A DNA stretch of 64,000 nucleotides from an uncultured Flavobacteriaceae bacterium (GCA_947488435.1 CANKZG010000001.1:2162308-2226307), one strand, 5' to 3'. Shown: positions 7,951 to 15,814, counted from the first letter of the stretch. Notes: generated by a model not told the origin, from the letters alone. Made by a program: numbers and translations.

Positions 7951-8985
7951 ATGAAAAATTTAGCCTTATACTCAAGTTTTTTTTTAATTTTAATCATAGG
8001 TCTTTTTGGCTGCAAAAATGTTGTTGCAACACCTGAAACTTTCATAAATACTCAGGAAATTAAGGATTCTCAATACCAAATAGATCATACCCTTACCAAA
8101 GATCAGACGCATAACAAGTTTAGTAGTACAATACCGCCAATACTTCGGGTTTCTTCGGGAATGGTTATAGAAGCGTTTACAGAAGATGCCAGCGATGAAC
8201 AGTTCCACTTGAATTCCGAAATGGAGGCATTAGATGCCTTAGATTTTGAACCAATCCATCCGTTGACCGGTCCAGTTTATGTTGAAAATGCGGTTCCCGG
8301 AGATGTATTAAAGGTGACATTACTAGACATTGATTTGGGTTCGTGGGGTTGGAATGCCATTATTCCTGGTTTTGGTTTTCTTGCTGATTCTTTAGATGTG
8401 AAGTACTTACGCACCTATGCCTTATCGAAAGATATGGAGCATTTACAATTTAATGAGAATATTACAATTCCCTTAAAACCATTTCCTGGTGTAATGGGAG
8501 TAGCACCAGCTACTACGGAAATGCTTAGTACCATTCCACCAAGAGCGAACGGAGGAAATATGGATGATCCTAATATGGTAGCGGGAACAAGTATATACTT
8601 TCCTGTTTTTGTTGAAGGAGGGCTTTTTTCAATCGGAGATGGCCATGCCGCTCAAGGGCTTGGCGAGGTATGCGGAACGGCTATCGAAGCTCCCTTGCGT
8701 ATTGTGTACAAAATTGAATTACTCAAAGGGAAAACGATTCAGGAACCTCAATATGAAACCAAAGATTATTATGCGACTACTGGTTTTGCGCCAACCATAG
8801 ACGATGCAGCCAAAAAAGCAACTCTATATATGGTACAATACCTACAAAAAGAGCATGGATTAAGCGTAGCGGAGGCATATGCGCTTTGTTCTTTAGCTGG
8901 GGATCTTCAAATAGCTGAAGTGGTCGATTTGCCAAATATGTTGGTTACTATGCACATGTCTAAAGCTATTTTGAATAAACAATAA
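7951..8985 (+). CDS. Acetamidase/formamidase-family lipoprotein
   Basis: 344 residues with a lipoprotein signal (hydrophobic stretch then GLFG-Cys21), so probably anchored in the periplasm or outer membrane. The rest follows the FmdA/AmdA family order: an early DQTHNKFSSTIPPILRV block with conserved His, GPVYVENAVPGDVLKVTLLDI, FPGVMGVAPA, PPRANGGNMD, GGLFSIGDGHAAQGLGEVCGTAIE (metal/catalytic region) and a late SLAGDLQIAEVVD. Family members hydrolyse short amides to ammonia and acid. The exported location is unusual compared with cytosolic formamidases, so the substrate is open. No operon partner. Confidence 0.88.
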   Translation: MKNLALYSSFFLILIIGLFGCKNVVATPETFINTQEIKDSQYQIDHTLTKDQTHNKFSSTIPPILRVSSGMVIEAFTEDASDEQFHLNSEMEALDALDFEPIHPLTGPVYVENAVPGDVLKVTLLDIDLGSWGWNAIIPGFGFLADSLDVKYLRTYALSKDMEHLQFNENITIPLKPFPGVMGVAPATTEMLSTIPPRANGGNMDDPNMVAGTSIYFPVFVEGGLFSIGDGHAAQGLGEVCGTAIEAPLRIVYKIELLKGKTIQEPQYETKDYYATTGFAPTIDDAAKKATLYMVQYLQKEHGLSVAEAYALCSLAGDLQIAEVVDLPNMLVTMHMSKAILNKQ

Positions 8986-9029
8986 CAGATGCCCTACAAA
9001 AAGAAAATGTAATTCAGAATAAAATTATA

Positions 9030-9569
9030 CTATTTACTCTCACTATATTTTTTCCAATCCTTTTCTTTATAGACGTCGTCTCCAAAATATTTTGCGATTT
9101 TCAGGAATGGTGTAGGTTTGTGGTATCCAGGTACTGGAGAGAGCATCTGTAAGTTCTCGTCCATAAATACAACTGTAGGATAACTCAAACGTCCTTGAAG
9201 TAAGACTGCTGCGAATTCATGATATCCCTTTCTTCCAGAAGGAACAAAACCAAAAGTTTTTCCCTTAAATTCAATGGGTTCTTTGCCCTCTCCATCAAAT
9301 TTAACCATATAGAAATTTGCTTCCATGTAAGCAGCAACTTTAGGGTTCTGAAAGGTGTCCTTATCCATTTTTTTACACCATCCACACCAATCCGTATAGA
9401 CGTCTATGAATAGTTTTTTAGGATTTTCATCTGTATTTAAGCGCTCAACAGCTTCATTCCAGCTTAACCACTCTATAGTTGCTTTCTCCTGAGCAACAGC
9501 AAATTGAGTAAGGAGTCCAATGCAAAGGAGTACTAAAACTTTCCGAATTTGAAACGTATACGTATTCAT
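9030..9569 (-). CDS. Exported thioredoxin-like protein (WCGWC)
   Basis: 179 residues from the ATG at 9569; the in-frame codon 42 bp upstream would place extra residues before a clear signal peptide (KVLVLLCIGLLTQFAVAQ), so the shorter form is preferred. Thioredoxin fold with active-site WCGWCKK (Cys62, Cys65) after FIDVYTD and a cis-Pro region (LSYPTVVFMDE). This matches the DUF255/thioredoxin_7 type, in which a two-residue dipeptide separates redox cysteines. Likely a periplasmic disulfide reductase or isomerase of unknown client. Alone on the strand; converges with the acetamidase gene. Confidence 0.85.
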   Translation of the reverse strand: MNTYTFQIRKVLVLLCIGLLTQFAVAQEKATIEWLSWNEAVERLNTDENPKKLFIDVYTDWCGWCKKMDKDTFQNPKVAAYMEANFYMVKFDGEGKEPIEFKGKTFGFVPSGRKGYHEFAAVLLQGRLSYPTVVFMDENLQMLSPVPGYHKPTPFLKIAKYFGDDVYKEKDWKKYSESK

Positions 9570-9736
9570 AGCAGGTATTTTTTCTGATATTAAGTCCAAG
9601 AACTGTACCAAAACTAACGAAAATTTGGCAGCATTATTTCAACTTATTTAAAATTTAAAAAAGTTTACAATTCCAATCTCTCAAATATCAAGGAAAAACT
9701 ACAATTGAATAGGATAGTTAAGCAGTTGACTATTTG

Positions 9737-10978
9737 CTAATCTTGATGTACTTTTTCCTTTTTGGGTACGAAGAGATCTTTAAGATCTACTTGGTTTCGA
9801 ATTAAATCATCGAAGGTTTCACGTTCCCTTATCAAGATAGCACGACCCTCATGCCAAAGTACTTCTGCGGGCCTAAATCTAGAATTGTAATTGCTGGCCA
9901 TTGTAAAACAGTAGGCACCGGCATTTTTAAAACACAAGATATCCCCTTCTGCTATTTCATTTATTCTTCTATTACTCGCAAAGGTGTCTGTTTCACAAAT
10001 ATAGCCCACTACAGAATAGTAACGTTCCTTTCCGCCGGTATTAGAAATGTTAACAATTTCATGTGAAGCTCCATATAACATAGGACGAATCAAGTGATTA
10101 AAGCCAGAATCTACACTAGCAAATACGGTAGAGGTTGTTTGCTTTACTACATTAACTTTTGCCAAGAAATGCCCAGCTTCACTTACTAAGAATTTACCAG
10201 GCTCGAAAGCTAAGGTTAAATCTCTACCATATTCCTTGCAAAATGCGGTAAAACGCGAGCCTAATTTCTTTCCTAGCTCTTCTATATTGGTTTCAATATC
10301 TCCAGTTTTATACGGAACCTTAAATCCACTTCCAAAATCAATAAACTCTAAATTTTTGAAGTTTTTAGCCGTTTCAAATAATATTTCCGAAGCGTACAGG
10401 AAAACATCAATATCTAAAATATCACTACCTGTATGCATGTGTATTCCATTGATATTCATTTTCGTAAGTTCCACGATACGGAGTAGATGTGGGATTTGAT
10501 GAATACTAATACCAAATTTAGAATCGATATGGCCTACCGAAATATTTGAGTTTCCTCCTGCCATCACATGAGGATTAATGCGAATACAAACAGGAATATC
10601 AGGATGTTTCCCTCCAAACTGCTCTAGAATAGAAAGATTGTCAATATTGATATTTACACCTAAAGCAGCTGCTTCCTCAATTTCTTCCAAAGAAACACCA
10701 TTTGGCGTAAAAATGATAGACTCAGGTTTATACCCTGCTAACAATCCCAATTTAACCTCCTGAATAGAAACGGTGTCTAAACCACTTCCTAAGCTATTCA
10801 TAAGTTTGAGAATATTAATATTGGATAATGCTTTTACAGCATAATTTAAACGCAGTTGATTAACATTTTTAAATGCATTGGTTAGGCGCTTGTATTGCGA
10901 TATAATCTTTTCAGAATCGTATACATAAACGGGATCGCCATAAGTTTTTGCAATTTTAAGTAAATCATTATGCTTCAT
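9737..10978 (-). CDS. lysA: Diaminopimelate decarboxylase
   Basis: PLP enzyme that decarboxylates meso-diaminopimelate to lysine; cytosolic dimer. 413 residues. Seen: Lys49 in NYAVKALSN (Schiff-base lysine), HMHTGSD (180-185), the PLP-phosphate loop DFGSGF, FEPGKFLV, CETDTFA (Cys328, active site from the partner subunit) and NAGAYCFTMASNYN (Tyr356). Full length with a clean ATG. A convincing promoter is at 10997-11027 and a long palindrome farther upstream may carry regulation. dapD of the same pathway is at 32460-33275, unlinked. Confidence 0.97.
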   Translation of the reverse strand: MKHNDLLKIAKTYGDPVYVYDSEKIISQYKRLTNAFKNVNQLRLNYAVKALSNINILKLMNSLGSGLDTVSIQEVKLGLLAGYKPESIIFTPNGVSLEEIEEAAALGVNINIDNLSILEQFGGKHPDIPVCIRINPHVMAGGNSNISVGHIDSKFGISIHQIPHLLRIVELTKMNINGIHMHTGSDILDIDVFLYASEILFETAKNFKNLEFIDFGSGFKVPYKTGDIETNIEELGKKLGSRFTAFCKEYGRDLTLAFEPGKFLVSEAGHFLAKVNVVKQTTSTVFASVDSGFNHLIRPMLYGASHEIVNISNTGGKERYYSVVGYICETDTFASNRRINEIAEGDILCFKNAGAYCFTMASNYNSRFRPAEVLWHEGRAILIRERETFDDLIRNQVDLKDLFVPKKEKVHQD

Positions 10979-10996
10979 TGGTGTACTATTTTAAAA

Positions 10997-11027
10997 CAAA
11001 TCTATATACTTTGCCTGACGCCACAAA
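10997..11027 (-). promoter_or_regulatory. lysA promoter (TTTG-N19-TAGATTTG)
   Basis: On the minus strand, -33 TTTG (11027-11024), a 19-bp spacer and -7 TAGATTTG (11004-10997) match the Bacteroidota consensus exactly. Predicted start of transcription is near 10991, giving a leader of about a dozen bases before the ATG. Confidence 0.72.
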
Positions 11028-11057
11028 AAATAAAAACAGAATTATTTAAAAATAAAA

Positions 11058-11083
11058 CATTTTGTTATAAAAATAACAAAATG
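11058..11083. repeat. 26-bp inverted repeat between lysA and the LON-domain gene
   Basis: Arms CATTTTGTTAT (11058-11068) and ATAACAAAATG (11073-11083) are perfectly complementary, with loop AAAA. It lies about 30 bp upstream of the lysA -33 box and 141 bp upstream of the opposite gene. Its symmetry and position suggest an operator rather than a terminator, since no transcript is expected to end here. Confidence 0.45.
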
Positions 11084-11223
11084 AAAGAATCACAAAACTT
11101 GTAGGACTGCTCCTGCTGTTGTATTTTTAAATCCAAAGTAGGATTCATCAAAGAATAGAAGTATAAATAACCTGTTGTCTATAACGATATCTTAAATACA
11201 ATAGGAGGCAATTAAAAATAGCA

Positions 11224-11862
11224 ATGAAAATTCCCTTATTTCCTTTACAATCGGTGTTCTTTCCGGGAGAAACGGTGCCGTTGCATATATTTGAAGATCG
11301 GTACAAAGAACTTATAAATGATTGCAGGGAAGAGGCCATTACGTTTGGAATTCCTGTATATCTTAACGGTCAGCTACTTTTTGGTACTGAAATGCAGTTG
11401 GAAGAAATTGTAAAAACGTATCCAAATGGTGAAATGGATGTAGTTTGCAAAGCCCTTCGGGTGTTTAAGCTGTTAGTTTTTGATCATACTATGGATACCA
11501 AACTCTATGCTGGAGGCATTGTTACTTTCTTAGAAAATATTAACGACGGTTCAAATCCGCATAAGGCGGTAATTTTGGATTTAATAACAGAATTATACGT
11601 TCTTATGGGGGTGCCTTTCGCCGGAATGCCTATTCAGGAGTATAATAGTTATGCATTGGTCCATAAGATAGGGCTTTCCTTAGAGCAGGAACACGAGCTA
11701 CTTCAGATTGTTAGTGAAAATGAACGGTTATCCTTTATAGAGTCTCATTTACGTTCTGCCATAAGAATTCTGGAAGAAATTAACAGAACAAAGAAAACAA
11801 TAGAGCTTAACGGACATTTTAAAAATTTTGACCCCTTAGAGTTCAAGGATTTTGAAATTTAA
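11224..11862 (+). CDS. LON substrate-binding (N-terminal) domain protein
   Basis: 212 residues that match the N-terminal domain of Lon protease without its AAA+ and protease parts. It opens with IPLFPLQSVFFPGETVPLHIFEDRYKELI, the typical Lon-N signature, then alternating strands to about 110 and a helical bundle to the end. Stand-alone proteins of this type (YcaO-unrelated, sometimes called PUA-like LON domain proteins) are widespread; their role is unknown but substrate or adaptor binding is assumed. Cytosolic. Single gene. Followed after 170 bp by sucC. Confidence 0.88.
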   Translation: MKIPLFPLQSVFFPGETVPLHIFEDRYKELINDCREEAITFGIPVYLNGQLLFGTEMQLEEIVKTYPNGEMDVVCKALRVFKLLVFDHTMDTKLYAGGIVTFLENINDGSNPHKAVILDLITELYVLMGVPFAGMPIQEYNSYALVHKIGLSLEQEHELLQIVSENERLSFIESHLRSAIRILEEINRTKKTIELNGHFKNFDPLEFKDFEI

Positions 11863-11995
11863 ACGACTAAGAAAAAACGTTTGGGCATAGGATCATTTAA
11901 AACAGATTTATTTATTTGTTCTTTGCAAATACAATGGCTTAAAGGTCAATAAAATTTTCACTTTCGTTTTGTTAGGGTAAATCCATGGGGTTTCC

Positions 11996-12003
11996 TATTT
12001 TTG
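11996..12003 (+). promoter_or_regulatory. -7 promoter element of sucC
   Basis: TATTTTTG, 29 bp before the ATG at 12033, matches TAnnTTTG. A TTTG at 11968-11971 is the nearest candidate -33 box, with a longer than usual 24-bp spacer. An in-frame ATG at 11985 lies upstream of this box and is therefore unlikely to be used. Confidence 0.5.
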
Positions 12004-12032
12004 CAAGCGAATCTAAAGATAGTTTTGTATAT

Positions 12033-13226
12033 ATGAATCTTCACGAATATCAAGGAAAAGAAATACTGGCAAGTTTTGGTGTACGCATACAGCGAGGACT
12101 TGTAGCGCATAACGCAAAGGAAGCGGTAGATGTTGCGAAACAACTTACACAAGAAACCGGAACTTCTTGGCACGTAATTAAAGCTCAGGTACATGCAGGA
12201 GGACGTGGCAAGGGTGGCGGGGTAAAACTTGCAAAAAATATTAAAGAGGTTGAAGAAATTGCAGGGAGTATTATCGGAATGAATTTGGTAACCCCACAAA
12301 CTTCGGCAGAGGGGAAAAAAGTACATCAGGTACTTGTAGCTGAAGATGTATACTATCCAGGTGATAGCGAGACCAATGAATTCTATATGTCCGTGCTATT
12401 GAATAGAGCGTCTGGAAGAAATATGATTATGTATTCTACGGAAGGCGGAATGGATATTGAACAAGTTGCTGAAGAGACACCACATCTGATTTTTACAGAA
12501 GAGATTGACCCATCAACAGGTCTACTGCCTTTTCAAGCCAGAAAAGTTGCTTTTAATTTAGGTCTTTCGGGATTAGCTTTTAAAGAGATGACAAAGTTTG
12601 TTACCGCCTTATACAGAGCATATCAGGAAAGTGATGCAAGTCTGTTTGAAATTAATCCGGTATTAAAAACCTCAGACGATAAAATTATGGCAGTGGATGC
12701 TAAGGTTTCTATTGATGATAATGCCTTGTACCGAAGAAAGCAGTATGCAGAGATGCGAGATTTAAGAGAAGAAAATGCAATTGAGGTAGAAGCAAGAGCT
12801 GTTGGTCTTAATTACGTGGATTTGGATGGCAATGTTGGTTGTATGGTAAATGGTGCAGGACTAGCAATGGCTACTATGGATTTGATAAAAATGGCAGGTG
12901 GGGAACCAGCTAACTTCCTTGATGTTGGTGGTACTGCTGACGCAAAAAGAGTAGAGGAGGCTTTTCGGATAATTTTAAAAGATCCGAATGTGAAAGCAAT
13001 TTTGATTAATATTTTTGGCGGAATTGTACGTTGTGACCGGGTGGCACAAGGTGTTGTGGATGCTTATAAGAATATGGGAGATGCAATTAAGGTTCCTATT
13101 ATTGTCCGTTTACAAGGAACAAATGCAGAATTGGCCAAAGAGATTATCGACAATTCAGGATTAGCCGTACATTCTGCAGTACAGTTTCAGGAAGCTGCAG
13201 ATAAGGTAAAGGCAGTATTGAATTAA
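12033..13226 (+). CDS. sucC: Succinyl-CoA synthetase beta subunit (ADP-forming)
   Basis: Nucleotide-binding subunit that, with SucD, converts succinyl-CoA, ADP and phosphate to succinate, CoA and ATP in the TCA cycle. 397 residues from ATG 12033, which gives the canonical start MNLHEYQGKEIL. ATP-grasp domain includes VHAGGRGKGGGVKLA, the Mg-binding EINPVLKTSD and VDAKVSIDDNA; the C-terminal CoA-ligase domain carries NGAGLAMATMD, NFLDVGGTA and IFGGIVRCDRVAQG. sucD is not adjacent, as is common in Bacteroidota. A rho-independent terminator follows directly. Confidence 0.97.
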   Translation: MNLHEYQGKEILASFGVRIQRGLVAHNAKEAVDVAKQLTQETGTSWHVIKAQVHAGGRGKGGGVKLAKNIKEVEEIAGSIIGMNLVTPQTSAEGKKVHQVLVAEDVYYPGDSETNEFYMSVLLNRASGRNMIMYSTEGGMDIEQVAEETPHLIFTEEIDPSTGLLPFQARKVAFNLGLSGLAFKEMTKFVTALYRAYQESDASLFEINPVLKTSDDKIMAVDAKVSIDDNALYRRKQYAEMRDLREENAIEVEARAVGLNYVDLDGNVGCMVNGAGLAMATMDLIKMAGGEPANFLDVGGTADAKRVEEAFRIILKDPNVKAILINIFGGIVRCDRVAQGVVDAYKNMGDAIKVPIIVRLQGTNAELAKEIIDNSGLAVHSAVQFQEAADKVKAVLN

Positions 13227-13250
13227 GAGTTTTTAAAACAATAACAATCC

Positions 13251-13284
13251 AAAGGGTGCTGTTTATAATAGTACCCTTTTTTTA
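13251..13284 (+). terminator. Rho-independent terminator of sucC
   Basis: Stem arms AAAGGGTGCT (13251-13260) and AGTACCCTTT (13270-13279) pair with one G-T wobble around a TA-rich 9-nt loop and run into a T-tract ending at 13283. Confidence 0.85.
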
Positions 13285-13610
13285 TGATTAATACTGAAAT
13301 TTGCATTCAATATCCAAAATGTGAGTAACAATATAATTGAATATCTATGTATCTAATCCAGTTAAAAACTATTAAAATATTATTTTTTCTTTTTAAAAGG
13401 TAAACTTAGTATTATTCAAATTAATTAATCGTTAAGTCTCTATAAGTAAAGTTTTTAGATCGAGTTTTCGATTTAAATTTGTAGTAAAACATAAAGGAGC
13501 TAATAATTAAATTTTTGTTAAAAGATATTTTCAATGTAACATTTCTAAATTTCAAGCGTCTTTTTAACATATCATCAATCAATCATTAATCAAAATTAAA
13601 CAAAACAGTC
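13285..13610 (+). promoter_or_regulatory. AT-rich spacer with promoter and long leader of the first small secreted protein
   Basis: This is the only stretch of more than 300 bases without a gene. No open reading frame beyond 14 codons was found. A -7 box TAAATTTG sits at 13474-13481 and a palindrome ATCGA-N4-TCGAT (13459-13472) fills the spacer just before it, the usual place for a repressor. This predicts a leader of about 120 nt (13487-13610), rich in A and T, with no hairpin that I recognise as a riboswitch. A TTTTGTTAAA stretch in the leader recurs upstream of the second paralogue. Confidence 0.45.
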
Positions 13611-13955
13611 ATGAAAAAAATCAGTGTTATTATAGTAGCTGCAATGCTACTATCTGCCGGAAGTCTTTTTGCTAACAACGTAGACAACGTTAATCCATCC
13701 AAAGATTTATCCGCACAAATTGGGCAACTTTTAGAAAAGAATCAATTAATCGTTGATGAAAATAGCGAAGCTTTTGCCTCAGTTTTATTTACATTAAATG
13801 ATGACAAAGAAATCGTTGTTATCTCAGTTTACACTGACGACGAAAAATTAGAGTCATTTGTAAAAAGCAGACTTAATTATCAAAAGGTTACGGTTTCTGG
13901 AAATGACTTCCGTGAAGGAAAAATGTTTAGAGTCCCAGTTCGGATCAAGGCATAA
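13611..13955 (+). CDS. Small exported protein, first of a tandem pair
   Basis: 114 residues: signal peptide (MKKISVIIVAAMLLSAGSLFA) and about 90 mature residues. I do not recognise a named family. The mature part has a helix (SAQIGQLLEKNQLIV), a strand pair around VLFTLNDDKEIVVISVYTD, a helix (KLESFVKSRLNYQKV) and a last strand (FRVPVRIKA). This order and the final P-V-R-I resemble the C-terminal domain of TonB (VxFxVxxDGxVxxxxV, helix, PxxF), but the protein is short and lacks a TonB membrane anchor. The downstream gene is a clear paralogue. Own promoter, long leader and strong terminator suggest heavy separate expression. Confidence 0.85.
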   Translation: MKKISVIIVAAMLLSAGSLFANNVDNVNPSKDLSAQIGQLLEKNQLIVDENSEAFASVLFTLNDDKEIVVISVYTDDEKLESFVKSRLNYQKVTVSGNDFREGKMFRVPVRIKA

Positions 13956-13977
13956 TTACCAATCCCTAAACCTTTAC

Positions 13978-14010
13978 AAAAATCCTGAAGCAATTCAGGA
14001 TTTTTGTTTT
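13978..14010 (+). terminator. Strong terminator of the first paralogue (GCAA tetraloop)
   Basis: Perfect 12-bp stem, AAAAATCCTGAA (13978-13989) with TTCAGGATTTTT (13994-14005), closed by a GCAA tetraloop and followed by GTTTTT. Its core CCTGAAGCAATTCAGG is identical to that of the next terminator. Confidence 0.92.
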
Positions 14011-14174
14011 TTACCCTATTCGTTAAGAGGCAGATGCCCAATTAAATACTAGTCCGTTAATGCTCTGACTTGAGTGCAAAGATTAAACTTTTGTTAAACT
14101 CTGAAATGAAATGTAATTGCAAAACGATTTAGTCGTCTAGTACAGCTATTAAAATGTAATTCAAATAAAAAGTA

Positions 14175-14510
14175 ATGAAAAAAGTAAGTTTATTTTTGAT
14201 CACCCTAATGTTATTTACAGTAGGAACTGCTTCTGCAAATACTGTTCCCGAACCTAAAGAGCTTTCGGCACAAATAGAATCACTGTTGGAACGTAATCAA
14301 TTAGTTATCGATCAGGAAGAGGAAGTTTTAGCGTCTGTGTTATTCACCTTAAATGAAAACCAAGAAATTGTGGTACTTTCTGTACAAACAGAGAATCGCA
14401 CTGTTGAGGCCTTTGTGAAAAGCAGATTAAATTATAAGAAAGTTACGCTAGAAGGAATTTTGTATCAAGAAGGTGAAAATTATAGAGTTCCTGTAAGAAT
14501 CACTGCATAA
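14175..14510 (+). CDS. Small exported protein, second of a tandem pair
   Basis: 111 residues, signal peptide MKKVSLFLITLMLFTVGTASA and a mature part clearly paralogous to the protein at 13611-13955: both share the pattern LSAQI-x2-LLE+NQL(I/V)(V/I)D, ASVLFTLN, EIVV(I/L)SV, FVKSRLNY+KV and a (F/Y)RVPVRI ending. The same TonB-C-like strand-helix-strand order is seen. The spacer before it is 219 bp and contains the upstream terminator, so it is transcribed alone. No function can be assigned; periplasmic location is likely. Confidence 0.85.
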   Translation: MKKVSLFLITLMLFTVGTASANTVPEPKELSAQIESLLERNQLVIDQEEEVLASVLFTLNENQEIVVLSVQTENRTVEAFVKSRLNYKKVTLEGILYQEGENYRVPVRITA

Positions 14511-14534
14511 ATTGCAAACACCTTTAAAAAGACT

Positions 14535-14563
14535 AAAACCCTGAAGCAATTCAGGGTTTTTTT
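14535..14563 (+). terminator. Strong terminator of the second paralogue (GCAA tetraloop)
   Basis: Perfect 11-bp stem, AAAACCCTGAA (14535-14545) with TTCAGGGTTTT (14550-14560), GCAA loop, then further T. Shares its core with the terminator at 13978, so gene and terminator were probably duplicated together. Confidence 0.92.
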
Positions 14564-14625
14564 ATACTAAATCATTGTTTTTTTAGTTATGTAATAACCT
14601 ATTATATAGATTTAAACTTAGTTCG

Positions 14626-15027
14626 GTGAGTACGTATAATGAAAAATTAAGCATTCTATCAGAAATGATATCCTTTGTAAGGGTGGATAAATCTATTAAG
14701 GTAACTGAATACGATTTTTTGTTAAGCATTGCTTCTCAATTGGGAGTGGAAAAGAAGGCGTTTGATGCCCTATTTCATAAAAGAGCAACGCATGTAATTC
14801 CTAAAACTCATGCAGATCGTATCGTGCAGTTTCATAGACTCTTAGTGCTCATGAATATTGATCAGCAATGGGATGCGAAGGAGATGAGTAAACTTCATAA
14901 TTTGGGATTGGCGATGGGACTTCCTCCTTCAGCCATTGAGCAGGTTTTACATGTAATGCACCAATCTCCAAATAAGATGGTATCTCCAGAACTTCTAATT
15001 AATATTTTTAAAGCACATTACAATTAA
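14626..15027 (+). CDS. TerB-like helical protein
   Basis: 133 residues, all-helical, without signal peptide. The layout of a helix pair with acidic and hydrophobic positions (EKLSILSEMISFVRVDKSIKVTEYDFLLSIASQLGV... and later LLVLMNIDQQWDAKEMSKLHNLGLAMGLPPSAIEQVL) is that of TerB/DjlA-like domains, which bind metal through acidic residues in many members; here the classic paired Asp/Glu are partly replaced. The GTG at 14626 is preferred because the next in-frame ATG (14665) would remove most of helix 1. Neighbours hsp20 and uvrB suggest a stress link but no operon exists. Function unknown. Confidence 0.72.
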   Translation: MSTYNEKLSILSEMISFVRVDKSIKVTEYDFLLSIASQLGVEKKAFDALFHKRATHVIPKTHADRIVQFHRLLVLMNIDQQWDAKEMSKLHNLGLAMGLPPSAIEQVLHVMHQSPNKMVSPELLINIFKAHYN

Positions 15028-15158
15028 AATAGGTGCGTTATAACTACAAGACTCCCGTCTTACGCTATATTATGCATTAAATCCCTGCATTTTTTCCACT
15101 TACCTGACTGTCGATACTAGTAATTCGTTTTTAAAAGTACGATTAAACACAATCAAAT

Positions 15159-15205
15159 TGACACTTTGTCATTATGTTGACAATCTTAAATGACATAATG
15201 TCATT
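15159..15205. promoter_or_regulatory. TGACA/TGTCA operator array upstream of hsp20
   Basis: Two copies of TGACA-N3-TGTCA lie at 15159-15171 and 15191-15203, starting exactly 32 bp apart (about three helical turns, so on the same DNA face). An extra TGACA half-site is at 15178-15182. The second copy extends to a perfect 17-bp palindrome at 15189-15205. The array lies 65-111 bp upstream of the hsp20 ATG and looks like a cooperative binding site for a dimeric regulator. Confidence 0.6.
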
Positions 15206-15269
15206 AATTGTTAAATGGTATAACTTTTGTCTTTTGTTGTTTGAATATGTTTAATATAAAATAACAATT

Positions 15270-15704
15270 ATGAGTCTAGTAAAAAGAAATAACATCTTGT
15301 TTCCAACCTTAATGAATGAAATTTTTAAGCCCGATTGGTTTGGAGGTTTAGAAACCGCTTCAAGTGGAACCGTTCCTTCGGTGAATATTTTAGAAAAAGA
15401 TAATGGATACGAATTGCAGTTAGCTGTACCTGGATTAAAAAAAGAAGATTTGGTAGTAGAAATTAATGCGAACGTTTTAACAATATCTGCAAAAGTTGCA
15501 GAAACTAAAGAGACTTCAGAACAAAGTTATACTAGAAAAGAATTCTCTTATAGCAATTTTGAACGAGCATTTAGTTTACCTAAAACCGTTGCCACAGATA
15601 ATATTGAAGCTTCATACGAGAACGGTATTTTACTGTTGGCATTGCCAAAGCGGGAAGAAGCTTTACCAAAACCCAAAAGAACAATCGAAATTTCTTCGAA
15701 TTAA
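15270..15704 (+). CDS. Small heat-shock protein, Hsp20/alpha-crystallin family
   Basis: ATP-independent holdase chaperone that binds unfolding proteins in large oligomers; cytosolic. 144 residues: short N-terminal arm (LFPTLMNEIFKPDWFGG), alpha-crystallin domain at about 35-135 (VPSVNILEKDNGYELQLAVPGLKKEDLVVEI, SYTRKEFSYSNFERAFSLPKTV, IEASYENGILLLALPK) and the C-terminal I-x-I motif (IEI) that docks subunits. Probably heat- or stress-induced; the TGACA/TGTCA array upstream is the likely control site. Two hairpins follow the stop codon. Confidence 0.93.
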   Translation: MSLVKRNNILFPTLMNEIFKPDWFGGLETASSGTVPSVNILEKDNGYELQLAVPGLKKEDLVVEINANVLTISAKVAETKETSEQSYTRKEFSYSNFERAFSLPKTVATDNIEASYENGILLLALPKREEALPKPKRTIEISSN

Positions 15705-15713
15705 AAATATAAT

Positions 15714-15747
15714 TTAGAAGTTTTGGGATACTTCTAAGTATTTTTTC
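15714..15747 (+). terminator. Hairpin with T-run after hsp20
   Basis: Arms TTAGAAGT (15714-15721) and ACTTCTAA (15730-15737), 8-nt loop, followed by a run of six T at 15742-15747. Confidence 0.65.
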
Positions 15748-15773
15748 ATTTAGGTTTGTTTAGTTAGTTGAGG

Positions 15774-15807
15774 GGATGCATCATTTTTGTAATGGTGCAT
15801 CCTTTTT
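15774..15807 (+). terminator. Second terminator between hsp20 and uvrB
   Basis: A 12-bp stem, GGATGCATCATT (15774-15785) with AATGGTGCATCC (15791-15802) including one G-T pair, 5-nt loop, then TTTTT. It stops transcription from hsp20 before the convergent uvrB gene. Confidence 0.85.
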
Positions 15808-15814
15808 GTATATA

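Noticed and set aside
13285-13610. Riboswitch in the long leader
   Set aside because: Apart from the promoter palindrome the region has no stable paired elements or recognisable aptamer core.
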